NCBI GenBank assembly: GCA_036752825.1 | Contig: DAIORV010000031.1 | Span: 1 to 19,843 of the forward strand | DNA from: UBA5177 sp002413265 | Lineage (GTDB): Bacteria; Chloroflexota; UBA5177 | Length of the DNA: 19,843 nt | Direction: 5' to 3' | Part shown: positions 1 to 5,444 of the stretch, in pieces | How the letters are laid out: each line of letters opens with the position of its first letter | Position numbering within the stretch: the first letter of the stretch is position 1 | The notes under the pieces: model-generated | Told to the model about the DNA's origin: nothing | What the model saw: only the letters and a program-made list of their open reading frames with translations | Database searches by the model: none | Translations under genes and position numbers: made by a program

Positions 1-167
1 CTGCTATGCTGTCCCATGTTAGCAAATTTGAGCAGTCCACTTCTTTAGCGCCGTTGCTAGAAGCCGGCTCCCGAAATAGCTCCCGATCGCCGTCAAACGA
101 TGGTGCAGCCCTTTGAGGGCGCTAGGCGTCCGCAGAACGCAAGCTTATCCCTTGGTAAGAGTGGCCG

Positions 168-758
168 TCAGGTTTTCTGGAAGACTTCGAGTACGGCGGA
201 CACATCCTGGCCCTGGAAGATAGGCGGAGTCTTAAGGGGTACGAGATACGCACGAACGCTAATCCCTGCAGTTTGCGTGGTGGTGAAGGTGGCCTGATGC
301 TTCTGCAGAGCGTCACTGACCGAAGCAGCATCGAGCTGCACCGGCCGGCGCGAAGGTAGGTTGAGGAGGACTGACTGTGGAGGGAGCGACCGGCCGTCCA
401 GTAAGAGGATCTGCGCCCATTGGTTCGACGGCAACCTTCGTGCGCCTCTGCTCAGCAAGGCGGAGCGTTCGTCGGAGACAAAACGTTGGTAGAGCCGGTA
501 GAAGGTAGGCTCGCTGTCGTATCCGGATCCGGAGAGCTGGAGTGCCGGCAGCACCTTCGCAGCCCCAAGCTTCAAATGTGAATCGACGGAGCTGTGATGC
601 TCAGCTTCGAACACCGTGTAGATCAAAGCCGCCGCAAGTACCAAGACAGCGAAGCCGGCAACGCCCGTTAGAACGGGCCGCGGTAGGGGAAGCTCGCTGG
701 TCGTGGAGGATCTTGTCAAGGCCGTCCAGTATAGGCGCCACTGTGTAGCATGTTGCAT
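168..758 (-). CDS. Membrane-anchored sensor-like protein, probably a truncated histidine kinase
   Basis: I do not recognise a named family. The frame shows a short basic N-terminus, one strong membrane helix (GFAVLVLAAALIYTVF) and about 150 extracytoplasmic residues ending AVLEVFQKT. That layout resembles the N-terminal sensor half of actinobacterial-type histidine kinases, in which a segment like the final 'VLEV' leads into a second membrane helix and a HAMP domain. Here a stop follows at once. I saw no HAMP, HisKA or ATPase sequence in the remaining 167 bases in any minus frame, so it is either a decayed kinase or a short orphan sensor. The start is uncertain: ATG at 758 (196 residues) overlaps by two bases the ATG of the divergent reductase gene, and an in-frame TTG at 719 would avoid this. 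Neither has a clear Shine-Dalgarno sequence. Confidence 0.5.
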   Translation of the reverse strand: MQHATQWRLYWTALTRSSTTSELPLPRPVLTGVAGFAVLVLAAALIYTVFEAEHHSSVDSHLKLGAAKVLPALQLSGSGYDSEPTFYRLYQRFVSDERSALLSRGARRLPSNQWAQILLLDGRSLPPQSVLLNLPSRRPVQLDAASVSDALQKHQATFTTTQTAGISVRAYLVPLKTPPIFQGQDVSAVLEVFQKT

Positions 759-1389
759 GGTTGCGGACGCCCTCGACACCTCGCGAACGGAGGCGGTTCT
801 GCACCTCGTGAAGCAGCGACGATCGACCAGGCACTTTCGTGAAGATCCCGTCCCGCACCGGCTCCTGCTGGAGATGCTCGAAGCCGTACAGTGGGCCCCA
901 TCGCCCCACAACTCGCAGCCATGGCGCTTTACGATTCTCTCTGCGAGCGAAGACAAAATGAGGCTGGCCACTGCCATGGGAGAGCGACTGCGAGTAGAAC
1001 TGGCCGAGGACGGGGTCCCCACGGAAGAGATCCGACGCCAATCGTCTAGATCTCGCGAGCGCATCGCTCGCTCTCCAATTGTGCTCCTATGTTCACTGCA
1101 GGCTGACGGGCTCGCCAGGTACTCCGACCAACGCCGTAACGAGCTTGAGTGGCAGATGGCCGTTCAGAGCGTGGGCGCTGCGCTTCAGACTTTGTTTCTG
1201 GTCGCGCAAGGTCATGGCATCGGCACCTGTTGGATGGCAGCGCCGATGTACTGCGGCGAGACCGTACGACAGGTGCTGAACCTTCCACAGGACTACGAGC
1301 CGCAAGCCCTGGTGCTCATGGGGTACAAAGCTCGGCCCGGGAAGGTCCGCCAGCGGAGGGACCTCGCCGCCATCGTCGACTTTCGATGA
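757..1389 (+). CDS. Nitroreductase-family FMN protein, FbiB C-terminal-like (dehydro-F420-0 reductase)
   Basis: The 210-residue product has the FMN-binding nitroreductase pattern: RRSTRHF near residues 21-27, then APSPHNSQPWRF, then a long helix containing ELEWQMAVQSVGAALQTLF and GIGTCWM. The spacing and wording match the C-terminal domain of the F420 protein FbiB, which in mycobacteria reduces dehydro-F420-0 to F420-0. Its stop overlaps the cofD ATG (ATGA), so the two are translationally coupled, and that context supports the F420 role over a generic nitroreductase. It lacks the gamma-glutamyl ligase domain fused to this module in mycobacterial FbiB. ATG 757 was chosen because family similarity begins soon after it; GTG 703 in the same frame is an alternative. 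No convincing Shine-Dalgarno sequence is visible at either. Confidence 0.85.
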   Translation: MVADALDTSRTEAVLHLVKQRRSTRHFREDPVPHRLLLEMLEAVQWAPSPHNSQPWRFTILSASEDKMRLATAMGERLRVELAEDGVPTEEIRRQSSRSRERIARSPIVLLCSLQADGLARYSDQRRNELEWQMAVQSVGAALQTLFLVAQGHGIGTCWMAAPMYCGETVRQVLNLPQDYEPQALVLMGYKARPGKVRQRRDLAAIVDFR

Positions 1390-2318
1390 TCACCGCCCTA
1401 TGCGGAGGAGTGGGCGGGAGCAAGCTGGTGCTGGGTCTCTATCGAACACTTCCTCCCGGAGACCTGACCGTAATCGTCAACACCGCGGACGACGAGGAAG
1501 TCTACGGGCTCCACGTCAGCCCCGATCTCGACACCGTCATGTACACGCTCGCCGGAATCTCCAACCAGGAGTTTGGTTGGGGCGTTGAAGGAGATACGTT
1601 CGACGCCATGGAAATGCTGCAGCGGTACGGCGAAGAGACGTGGTTCCGGATCGGCGATCGCGACCTGGCCACGAACTTGAGGCGGACCACCCTGCTGCGG
1701 CGCGGAGAGCCTTTGTCTCGGATAACGTTCGAGATGGCAGTTAGGCTCGGAGTCACCGCCCGCATCTGTCCCGCAACCGACGAAGAGGTCGCGACCCGGC
1801 TTCTGGTGGACGACGAATGGGTCCCTTTTCAAGACTATTTCGTCAGACGAGGCCACACCGATAGAGTCGACGGCTTGCGATACGAAGGTGTGAGTGAGGC
1901 GACGGCGACCCAGGCGGCGATTGAGGCGCTTTCGGAGGCTGAGATCATTGTCCTCGTCAATTCCAACCCAGCGCTCAGCATCGTGCCCATCCTGTCGGTG
2001 CCGGGAGTGAACGACTCAGTAGCCGGCTCCGGAGCCAAGCGGGTCGCCGTCAGCCCGATCATCGGCTCAGAGGCAGTGAGCGGACCCGCCGGCAATCTCA
2101 TGGGCTTGCTTGGCTATCCTTCGAGCGCGGCGGGAGTCGCCGAGACCTATCTCGGCTTGATCGACGGCATAGTGATCGATGTGCAAGACGAGCAGCAGTC
2201 GTCCAGGATCGAGGAGATGGGCCTGCGCGTCTGCGTGACGAACACGATCATGCGGAACCTGGAAGATCGAGATCGACTGGCGGTCGAGACGCTCGAATTC
2301 GCCCGCACCTTGAGATGA
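1386..2318 (+). CDS. cofD: CofD/FbiA, 2-phospho-L-lactate (or phosphoenolpyruvate) transferase of F420 synthesis
   Basis: The enzyme moves the phospho-lactyl or phosphoenolpyruvyl group from its GDP-activated donor to FO, giving F420-0 or dehydro-F420-0. The 310-residue length is normal for the family. Diagnostic motifs are the N-terminal nucleotide loop GGVGGSKL (residues 7-14), NTADD (32-36), SPDLDTVMYTLAG, GDRDLATNL and the late NPALSIVPIL. It overlaps the upstream reductase by ATGA and the downstream cofC by ATGA, so the three genes form one coupled operon. The neighbouring dehydro-F420-0 reductase suggests that the phosphoenolpyruvate-derived route is used, because the lactate route would not need that reduction. 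This is inference from context; substrate choice cannot be read from the sequence. Confidence 0.95.
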   Translation: MITALCGGVGGSKLVLGLYRTLPPGDLTVIVNTADDEEVYGLHVSPDLDTVMYTLAGISNQEFGWGVEGDTFDAMEMLQRYGEETWFRIGDRDLATNLRRTTLLRRGEPLSRITFEMAVRLGVTARICPATDEEVATRLLVDDEWVPFQDYFVRRGHTDRVDGLRYEGVSEATATQAAIEALSEAEIIVLVNSNPALSIVPILSVPGVNDSVAGSGAKRVAVSPIIGSEAVSGPAGNLMGLLGYPSSAAGVAETYLGLIDGIVIDVQDEQQSSRIEEMGLRVCVTNTIMRNLEDRDRLAVETLEFARTLR

Positions 2319-2899
2319 TCGCGGCCGTCGTTCCCTTGAAGCGGCTCACGGACGCGAAAAGCCGTCTGTCTCCCCAACTTGGTCCCGATGAGCGCGAGCG
2401 TCTGATGAGAGATCTGGCGGCTCGCACCGTTGAGGTGCTTCGATCCTGCCCGTCGATCGATTCAATCGCTCTCGCAACGCCGGAGGAGGAGCTCGCACTC
2501 GAGCTGGGCGTCGAGCTCATTCGTGACCCGGGATCGCTCAATCAGGCGATTCAGGACGCCGTGCGCTGGGCGCGGGCCTTGGGAGCCGACGCGTTGCTGG
2601 TCATCCCGTCAGATCTGCCCGCAGTCTCCACTCGCGATGTCGAGCAGCTCTTGGCCGTGTCGCCCGGCGCGCCCTCTGTGACCGTTTCCCCGACTCATGA
2701 CGGTGGAACAGGAGCTCTCCTGATGCGTCCGCCTGGGATCATTGTTCCCCAATACGGGCCGGGAAGCTTCGTCCGCCACCGGCTAGCGGCGGAGGAGATG
2801 GGTGCAAGCGTCGTGACGGTCAATCTCGATGGTTTCGCCAGGGATCTCGACACGCTGGAGGATTTTCAGGCTCTTGGCTACGGGCGAAAGAAGGTGTAG
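2315..2899 (+). CDS. cofC: CofC/FbiD, guanylyltransferase of F420 synthesis
   Basis: This enzyme uses GTP to activate 2-phospholactate or phosphoenolpyruvate and supplies the donor for CofD. The 194 residues show the nucleotidyltransferase A-like fold pattern: N-terminal MIAAVVPLKRLTDAKSRL, with the basic residues that contact the nucleotide, a metal-binding segment IPSDLPAVS near residue 100, HDGGTGALLM, GPGSFVRH, and a terminal DLDTLEDF that corresponds to the usual D-x-D-T-x-x-D motif. The ATG overlaps the cofD stop. It is the last gene of the F420 operon. The next gene is convergent and starts its stop codon 138 bases downstream. I see no strong terminator in that gap, only a weak CCCAG/CTGGG hairpin near 2956. 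Confidence 0.93.
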   Translation: MIAAVVPLKRLTDAKSRLSPQLGPDERERLMRDLAARTVEVLRSCPSIDSIALATPEEELALELGVELIRDPGSLNQAIQDAVRWARALGADALLVIPSDLPAVSTRDVEQLLAVSPGAPSVTVSPTHDGGTGALLMRPPGIIVPQYGPGSFVRHRLAAEEMGASVVTVNLDGFARDLDTLEDFQALGYGRKKV

Positions 2900-3036
2900 C
2901 TGTGAACGCCGAGCCTTTGTCCCTGGATTGTTTCGCATAGACATTCGGGCCGAACCCAGTTCCTGGGAACGCCCTACGGTATGGTCTGTAAGGTTGCTTC
3001 AGCCCTCGTTCAAGCGGACTGAATTCCCGTCGGAAG

Positions 3037-3204
3037 CTACCAGTTGACGCCGTGCTCGCCCTTGGGCTCGGTCCACTCGATCTCCGAGTGGGACCAGTTC
3101 ACACCATGCTCTGAGTGGGACCAGTTGACCCCGTGCTCGGAGTGGCTCCAGTTGACGCCGTGCTCGCTCTTGGGCTCGGTCCATTCGATCTCGTATGCCT
3201 TCAT
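3037..3204 (-). CDS. 9-residue-repeat peptide A (55 aa)
   Basis: I do not recognise this family. After MKA the whole peptide is six consecutive 9-residue units. Units 1 and 5 are of the EIEWTEPK type, units 2, 3 and 4 are each exactly SEHGVNWSH, and unit 6 is a shortened GEHGVNW that ends at the TAG stop. The three identical units are encoded by different codons, including AGC versus TCC for the same serine, so the peptide sequence is being conserved. An AAGGA ribosome binding site lies 7 bases before the ATG. The peptide is Trp-, Glu- and His-rich and has no signal peptide, membrane helix or cysteine. The HSEH pairs could bind metal, and the repeats could be cores of a modified peptide; both ideas are speculation. 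It is the third gene of a three-gene cluster. Confidence 0.8.
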   Translation of the reverse strand: MKAYEIEWTEPKSEHGVNWSHSEHGVNWSHSEHGVNWSHSEIEWTEPKGEHGVNW

Positions 3205-3251
3205 CTCTAAGTCCTTGCTTCTCTCGGTTGGTTGTGATTGCTTGCGGGGGT

Positions 3252-3269
3252 GCACCCCTGAAGGGGTGC
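3252..3269 (-). repeat. Perfect 8-bp inverted repeat between peptide genes B and A
   Basis: GCACCCCT (3252-3259) and AGGGGTGC (3262-3269) are perfect reverse complements; in RNA this would be a 7-bp stem with a TTCA loop on the minus strand. No T tract follows, so it is not an obvious intrinsic terminator. It could be a processing site, a stability hairpin, or a way of lowering expression of the distal gene. Confidence 0.5.
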
Positions 3270-3278
3270 GGCTACGGG

Positions 3279-3321
3279 GGTTAGGTCTCTCTTGTGTTTG
3301 TGGTTTAGGTCTCTCGTGTGT
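3279..3321 (-). repeat. Two near-identical ~20-bp direct repeats between peptide genes B and A
   Basis: GGTTAGGTCTCTCTTGTGT (3279-3297) and GGTTTAGGTCTCTCGTGTGT (3302-3321) on the plus strand are near copies about 23 bases apart, in the untranslated gap between the two most similar peptide genes. They may be leftovers of a tandem duplication or a protein or RNA recognition site. Nothing else in the gap looks coding. Confidence 0.5.
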
Positions 3322-3330
3322 GTAGTGGGG

Positions 3331-3495
3331 TTACCAGTTGACGCCGTGCTCGCCCTTGGGCTCGGTCCACTCGATCTCCGAGTGGGCCCAGTTCACGCCG
3401 TGCTCTGAGTGGGACCAGTTGACCCCGTGCTCGGAATGGCTCCAGTTGACGCCGTGCTCGCTCTTGGGCTCAGTCCATTCGATTTCGTATGCCAT
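3331..3495 (-). CDS. 9-residue-repeat peptide B (54 aa), close paralogue of peptide A
   Basis: The family is unrecognised. The peptide matches peptide A unit for unit: after MA, one EIEWTEPK-type unit, two SEHGVNWSH units, one SEHGVNWAH unit, another EIEWTEPK-type unit, and a terminal GEHGVNW before TAA. Apart from the loss of one residue near the N-terminus, the only amino-acid difference I find from A is one Ser to Ala, while several codons differ silently. The ribosome binding site AAGGAG sits 6 bases before the ATG. It is the middle gene of the cluster, 39 bases after the stop of gene C and 126 bases before the start of gene A. It is presumably transcribed from the same RNA-controlled promoter, since I saw no separate promoter between C and B. 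Confidence 0.8.
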   Translation of the reverse strand: MAYEIEWTEPKSEHGVNWSHSEHGVNWSHSEHGVNWAHSEIEWTEPKGEHGVNW

Positions 3496-3534
3496 CTGCT
3501 TCTCCTTCGCGGTATCCGGATTGGTGTTGGGGGA

Positions 3535-3657
3535 TTACTTTTTGGGCTCAGTCCACTCGATTTCGGAATGGACGATGCTGATTCCTTTTCCCGGTCTCGG
3601 CTCGCTCCACTCAAATTCTTTCTTCGGTTCGTTCCAGTCGACTTCGTATGAGCTCAT
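3535..3657 (-). CDS. 9-residue-repeat peptide C (40 aa), first gene of the cluster
   Basis: The family is unrecognised. It is a divergent member of the same set. After MSS come four 9-residue units: YEVDWNEPK, KEFEWSEPR, a degenerate PGKGISIVH, and SEIEWTEPK, then a final Lys. The Glu/Trp/Glu-Pro-Lys unit type is kept, but the HGVNW type is replaced by the third unit. The ribosome binding site AAGGAG lies 7 bases before ATG and follows directly after the T tract of the second leader hairpin (3675-3721), so expression is likely set by that leader. With only 40 residues the call rests on the shared 9-residue period and the shared SEIEWTEPK unit, together with good translation signals. Confidence 0.77.
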   Translation of the reverse strand: MSSYEVDWNEPKKEFEWSEPRPGKGISIVHSEIEWTEPKK

Positions 3658-3674
3658 CGATTTACTCCTTGTTT

Positions 3675-3721
3675 AAAAAAGGACGGCCCGACAGACCCCC
3701 TTGCGGAGGGTTATCCGGCCG
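3675..3721 (-). terminator. Intrinsic-terminator-like hairpin after leader RNA copy 1, just before peptide gene C
   Basis: On the minus strand an outer stem CGGCCGGA/TCGGGCCG (3714-3721 with 3684-3691, one G-G mismatch) encloses an inner hairpin ACCCTC/GGGGGT (3706-3711 with 3695-3700, one G-T pair), followed by TCC and six T (3675-3680). The G-T pair works only if the minus strand is the RNA. The 5' arm overlaps the conserved end of the leader RNA, which is what an attenuator needs. The ribosome binding site of gene C follows within 10 bases. Confidence 0.6.
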
Positions 3722-3802
3722 GTTGCACCACTCACTCGACCTGACTGCGGTGCCCAAACACAGTCAAGGTGTCTACGTGTCCGATGTCACTTATTCGGTT
3801 GT
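3722..3802 (-). ncRNA. Candidate structured leader RNA, copy 1 (proximal to the peptide genes)
   Basis: On the minus strand it begins with ACAACCGAAT and ends with GAGTGAGTGGTGCAACCG, both shared with copy 2. Between them is a hairpin whose arms (3761-3770 and 3739-3747) form 9 pairs with one bulged T, around a 13-base loop containing TTGGGCACCG. The loop GCACC (3749-3753) is complementary to GGTGC in the 3' motif (3725-3729), which would make a pseudoknot. The stem sequence differs from that of copy 2 while pairing is kept. It does not match any riboswitch class I can recall. A T-box was considered because of the TGGNACC-like 3' end, but the other T-box parts are missing. Confidence 0.6.
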
Positions 3803-3851
3803 GCGCCTCGCGCTTGGATTTTTCCTTCCCTGAGTCTCTATCCGCTGCCCT

Positions 3852-3898
3852 GAAAAACAAGAAACCGACCTGAACATCCGTCTGGATACTCGGTCGGT
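3852..3898 (-). terminator. Intrinsic-terminator-like hairpin after leader RNA copy 2
   Basis: On the minus strand ACCGACC (3892-3898) pairs perfectly with GGTCGGT (3864-3870), enclosing a small ATCC/GGAT hairpin (3884-3887 with 3876-3879), followed by a T-rich run (TTTCTTGTTTTT, down to 3853). The architecture is the same as in the hairpin after copy 1: an outer stem that begins in the AACCG end of the RNA motif, an inner hairpin, then T's. The sequences are different, so the design has been conserved rather than the letters. Confidence 0.6.
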
Positions 3899-3978
3899 TG
3901 CACCACTCACTCGGCTCATACCTCGGTGCCCAATCTCGGTATGAGTGTCATAGTCTCCGGGTTCGCTGATTCGGTTGT
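3896..3978 (-). ncRNA. Candidate structured leader RNA, copy 2 (distal, transcribed first)
   Basis: It has the same layout as copy 1: ACAACCGAAT at its 5' end, a perfect 8-bp hairpin CTCATACC/GGTATGAG (arms 3938-3945 and 3915-3922) with a 15-base loop holding TTGGGCACCG, then GAGTGAGTGGTGCAACCG. Loop GCACC (3925-3929) can pair with GGTGC (3900-3904). The hairpin stem shares almost no sequence with the stem of copy 1 yet is fully paired, which is compensatory change. The two copies are about 175 bases apart and each has its own downstream terminator-like hairpin. The ligand or signal is unknown. Confidence 0.6.
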
Positions 3979-4061
3979 TTTCGGCCGCGCACCTCGAAGG
4001 GTAGCGCTCCATTTGTTACGAGCTTCTTTGGATTGAGTACTCCTGCCTGTATATAGGCCCT

Positions 4062-4090
4062 ACTCTGCCTGAGAATCTTCCAATTGTCAA
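4062..4090 (-). promoter_or_regulatory. Candidate promoter for the leader RNA and repeat-peptide genes
   Basis: On the minus strand a perfect -35 TTGACA (4085-4090) is followed after 17 bases by CAGAGT (4062-4067), a weak -10 with three of six consensus bases. Transcription would start near 4055, about 75 bases before leader copy 2. The -35 is convincing and the -10 is not. Confidence 0.4.
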
Positions 4091-4171
4091 GGTGCAATTT
4101 CGGGCAGGCACGGCCTCGTGAAATCAAAGTCCGCACTTGGTACGCTTGCAACGTGAGGGATCGGGAGTCGA

Positions 4172-5434
4172 GTGGGCGCTCCTAGAGAGCGCATGCGACG
4201 TGTCCGCTTGCCCGTAGGGAAGGACTATGGGCCTGATTTCCGATTCTATGCAGCCGGCCAGGCGGTGTCACTGATCGGCGATCGGGTGGCACTGATCGCC
4301 CTGGTGTTTCTGGTTATTCACCTCTCGAACGCCTATGCGCCGGCCCTGGCGCTGTTTTACGTCGCGCGAGTTCTTCCTACGCTGGCGGGAGGCCTCTTCG
4401 CGGGCTACATCGCGGACGCCATGGACCGCAGGCAGCTCTTGATCGCGTGCGATCTCATTCGCGCCCTGCTAATGGCGGCCGTGCCGGCGCTAACCGCCAT
4501 TAACTTGCTCTCGGTTTATCCGATCGTGGTGATTCTTTACGGTTTGACCGTTCTCTTTAATACGACCGCACGGGCGATGCTTCCAGATATCGTCCCCGAG
4601 GATCGCATCCTTGGAGCCAACGCGATCATGACGCGAATTGAGACCTTGGCGGATCTGGCCTACGCAGCAGGCGGGGCCCTGATCGCGGCAGTGAAGCTAT
4701 CGATCCCGTTCTACGTCGATGCGGCAACATTCGCCGTGTCCGCGTCTGCCATCGCGGCCATATACATTCCTTCTCCTCGAAGAGCAGTTGCGGCGACTTT
4801 GCGAGAAGTCGCGGACAGAATACGTGAGGGCATTCAGTTCCTGATGAGCCAACCGTTTCTAAAGTGGAGCACGATCAGCTCGCTGGTGGCTCCTCTCGCC
4901 ATCGGCGGAGTTTTCGTCGTATCTCCACTTTTCGCGAGCCAATCACTGGCACATAGCTCCGGCTTGATTGGTCCCCTGCACAGTGGAGCGTTTCGGTTCA
5001 GTGTTCTCGAGGTAAGCATCGGGCTGGGCGGAGTCGTTGGAAGCATCGTAGCGCCCCAGCTGGCCCGTCCATTGCCGCGAGGCCAGGTGTTCGCGATCGG
5101 GATGACAGGCTTCGGATTGGTCGTCGCCGTCCTCTCGGTCGTCACCAACATTTACGCGGCACTTGTCGTCATGGCGCTCTCGGGCATGTGCAACAGTCTG
5201 TTTGCCATTGCCGGGTCCACGCTCGTGCAGACCTTGACTCCAAGTGAGATGCGCGGAAGAGTAATGGCCGCTCGAATCACCGTGATCCAGGGCGGCCTGG
5301 CTTTGGGCTCGGCTCTTGGCGGCTACCTGCTGGTGGTCATGCCTGTCTCGAGAGTCTGGCTCGTGCTTGCGGGGCTCATGCTGCTCGCCAGCGCCATGGT
5401 CTGGCTGCCGACGGGTGTCCGAACCCAGGCGTAG
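4172..5434 (+). CDS. MFS transporter, MFS_3/EntS-like exporter
   Basis: This 420-residue inner-membrane protein has about twelve hydrophobic helices. After a short basic N-terminus the first helix region reads FRFYAAGQAVSLIGDRVALIAL, typical of drug or siderophore exporters. The cytoplasmic loop motif GYIADAMDRRQLL and the second-half motif SEMRGRVMAAR are standard MFS_3 signatures. The substrate is unknown. It is divergent from the repeat-peptide locus and shares its upstream region, so peptide export is possible but unproven. GTG 4172 is preferred, since GGGAG lies 4-5 bases before it; an in-frame ATG at 4193 follows a perfect GCGCTC/GAGCGC hairpin (4176-4192) that would hinder initiation there. 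Its stop lies 10 bases from the convergent HD-GYP gene. Confidence 0.85.
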   Translation: MGAPRERMRRVRLPVGKDYGPDFRFYAAGQAVSLIGDRVALIALVFLVIHLSNAYAPALALFYVARVLPTLAGGLFAGYIADAMDRRQLLIACDLIRALLMAAVPALTAINLLSVYPIVVILYGLTVLFNTTARAMLPDIVPEDRILGANAIMTRIETLADLAYAAGGALIAAVKLSIPFYVDAATFAVSASAIAAIYIPSPRRAVAATLREVADRIREGIQFLMSQPFLKWSTISSLVAPLAIGGVFVVSPLFASQSLAHSSGLIGPLHSGAFRFSVLEVSIGLGGVVGSIVAPQLARPLPRGQVFAIGMTGFGLVVAVLSVVTNIYAALVVMALSGMCNSLFAIAGSTLVQTLTPSEMRGRVMAARITVIQGGLALGSALGGYLLVVMPVSRVWLVLAGLMLLASAMVWLPTGVRTQA

Positions 5435-5444
5435 CTTCCGACGT

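Noticed and set aside
2900..3036. A fourth repeat-peptide gene or a terminator between cofC and the peptide cluster
   Set aside because: I read all minus frames and found no 9-residue unit; the only hairpin (CCCAG/CTGGG) is five base pairs with no T tract.
3037..3500. A CRISPR-like or non-coding tandem repeat
   Set aside because: The 27-base units are contiguous with no unique spacers, keep a reading frame, and vary at silent positions. That fits coding repeats, not a CRISPR array.
3044..3676. Plus-strand open frames with a Cys/Trp-containing repeat opposite the peptide genes
   Set aside because: They mirror the 27-base repeat. They lack good ribosome binding sites, and the base changes that are silent on the minus strand alter amino acids here, so I take them as shadows.
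3722..3978. T-box leader or another known riboswitch class
   Set aside because: The 3' GGTGCAACC recalls the T-box TGGNACC, but no stem I, specifier loop or downstream tRNA-synthetase or amino-acid gene is seen, and the motif occurs twice in 90-base units. I could not match the motif to other classes from memory; a database search is still required.
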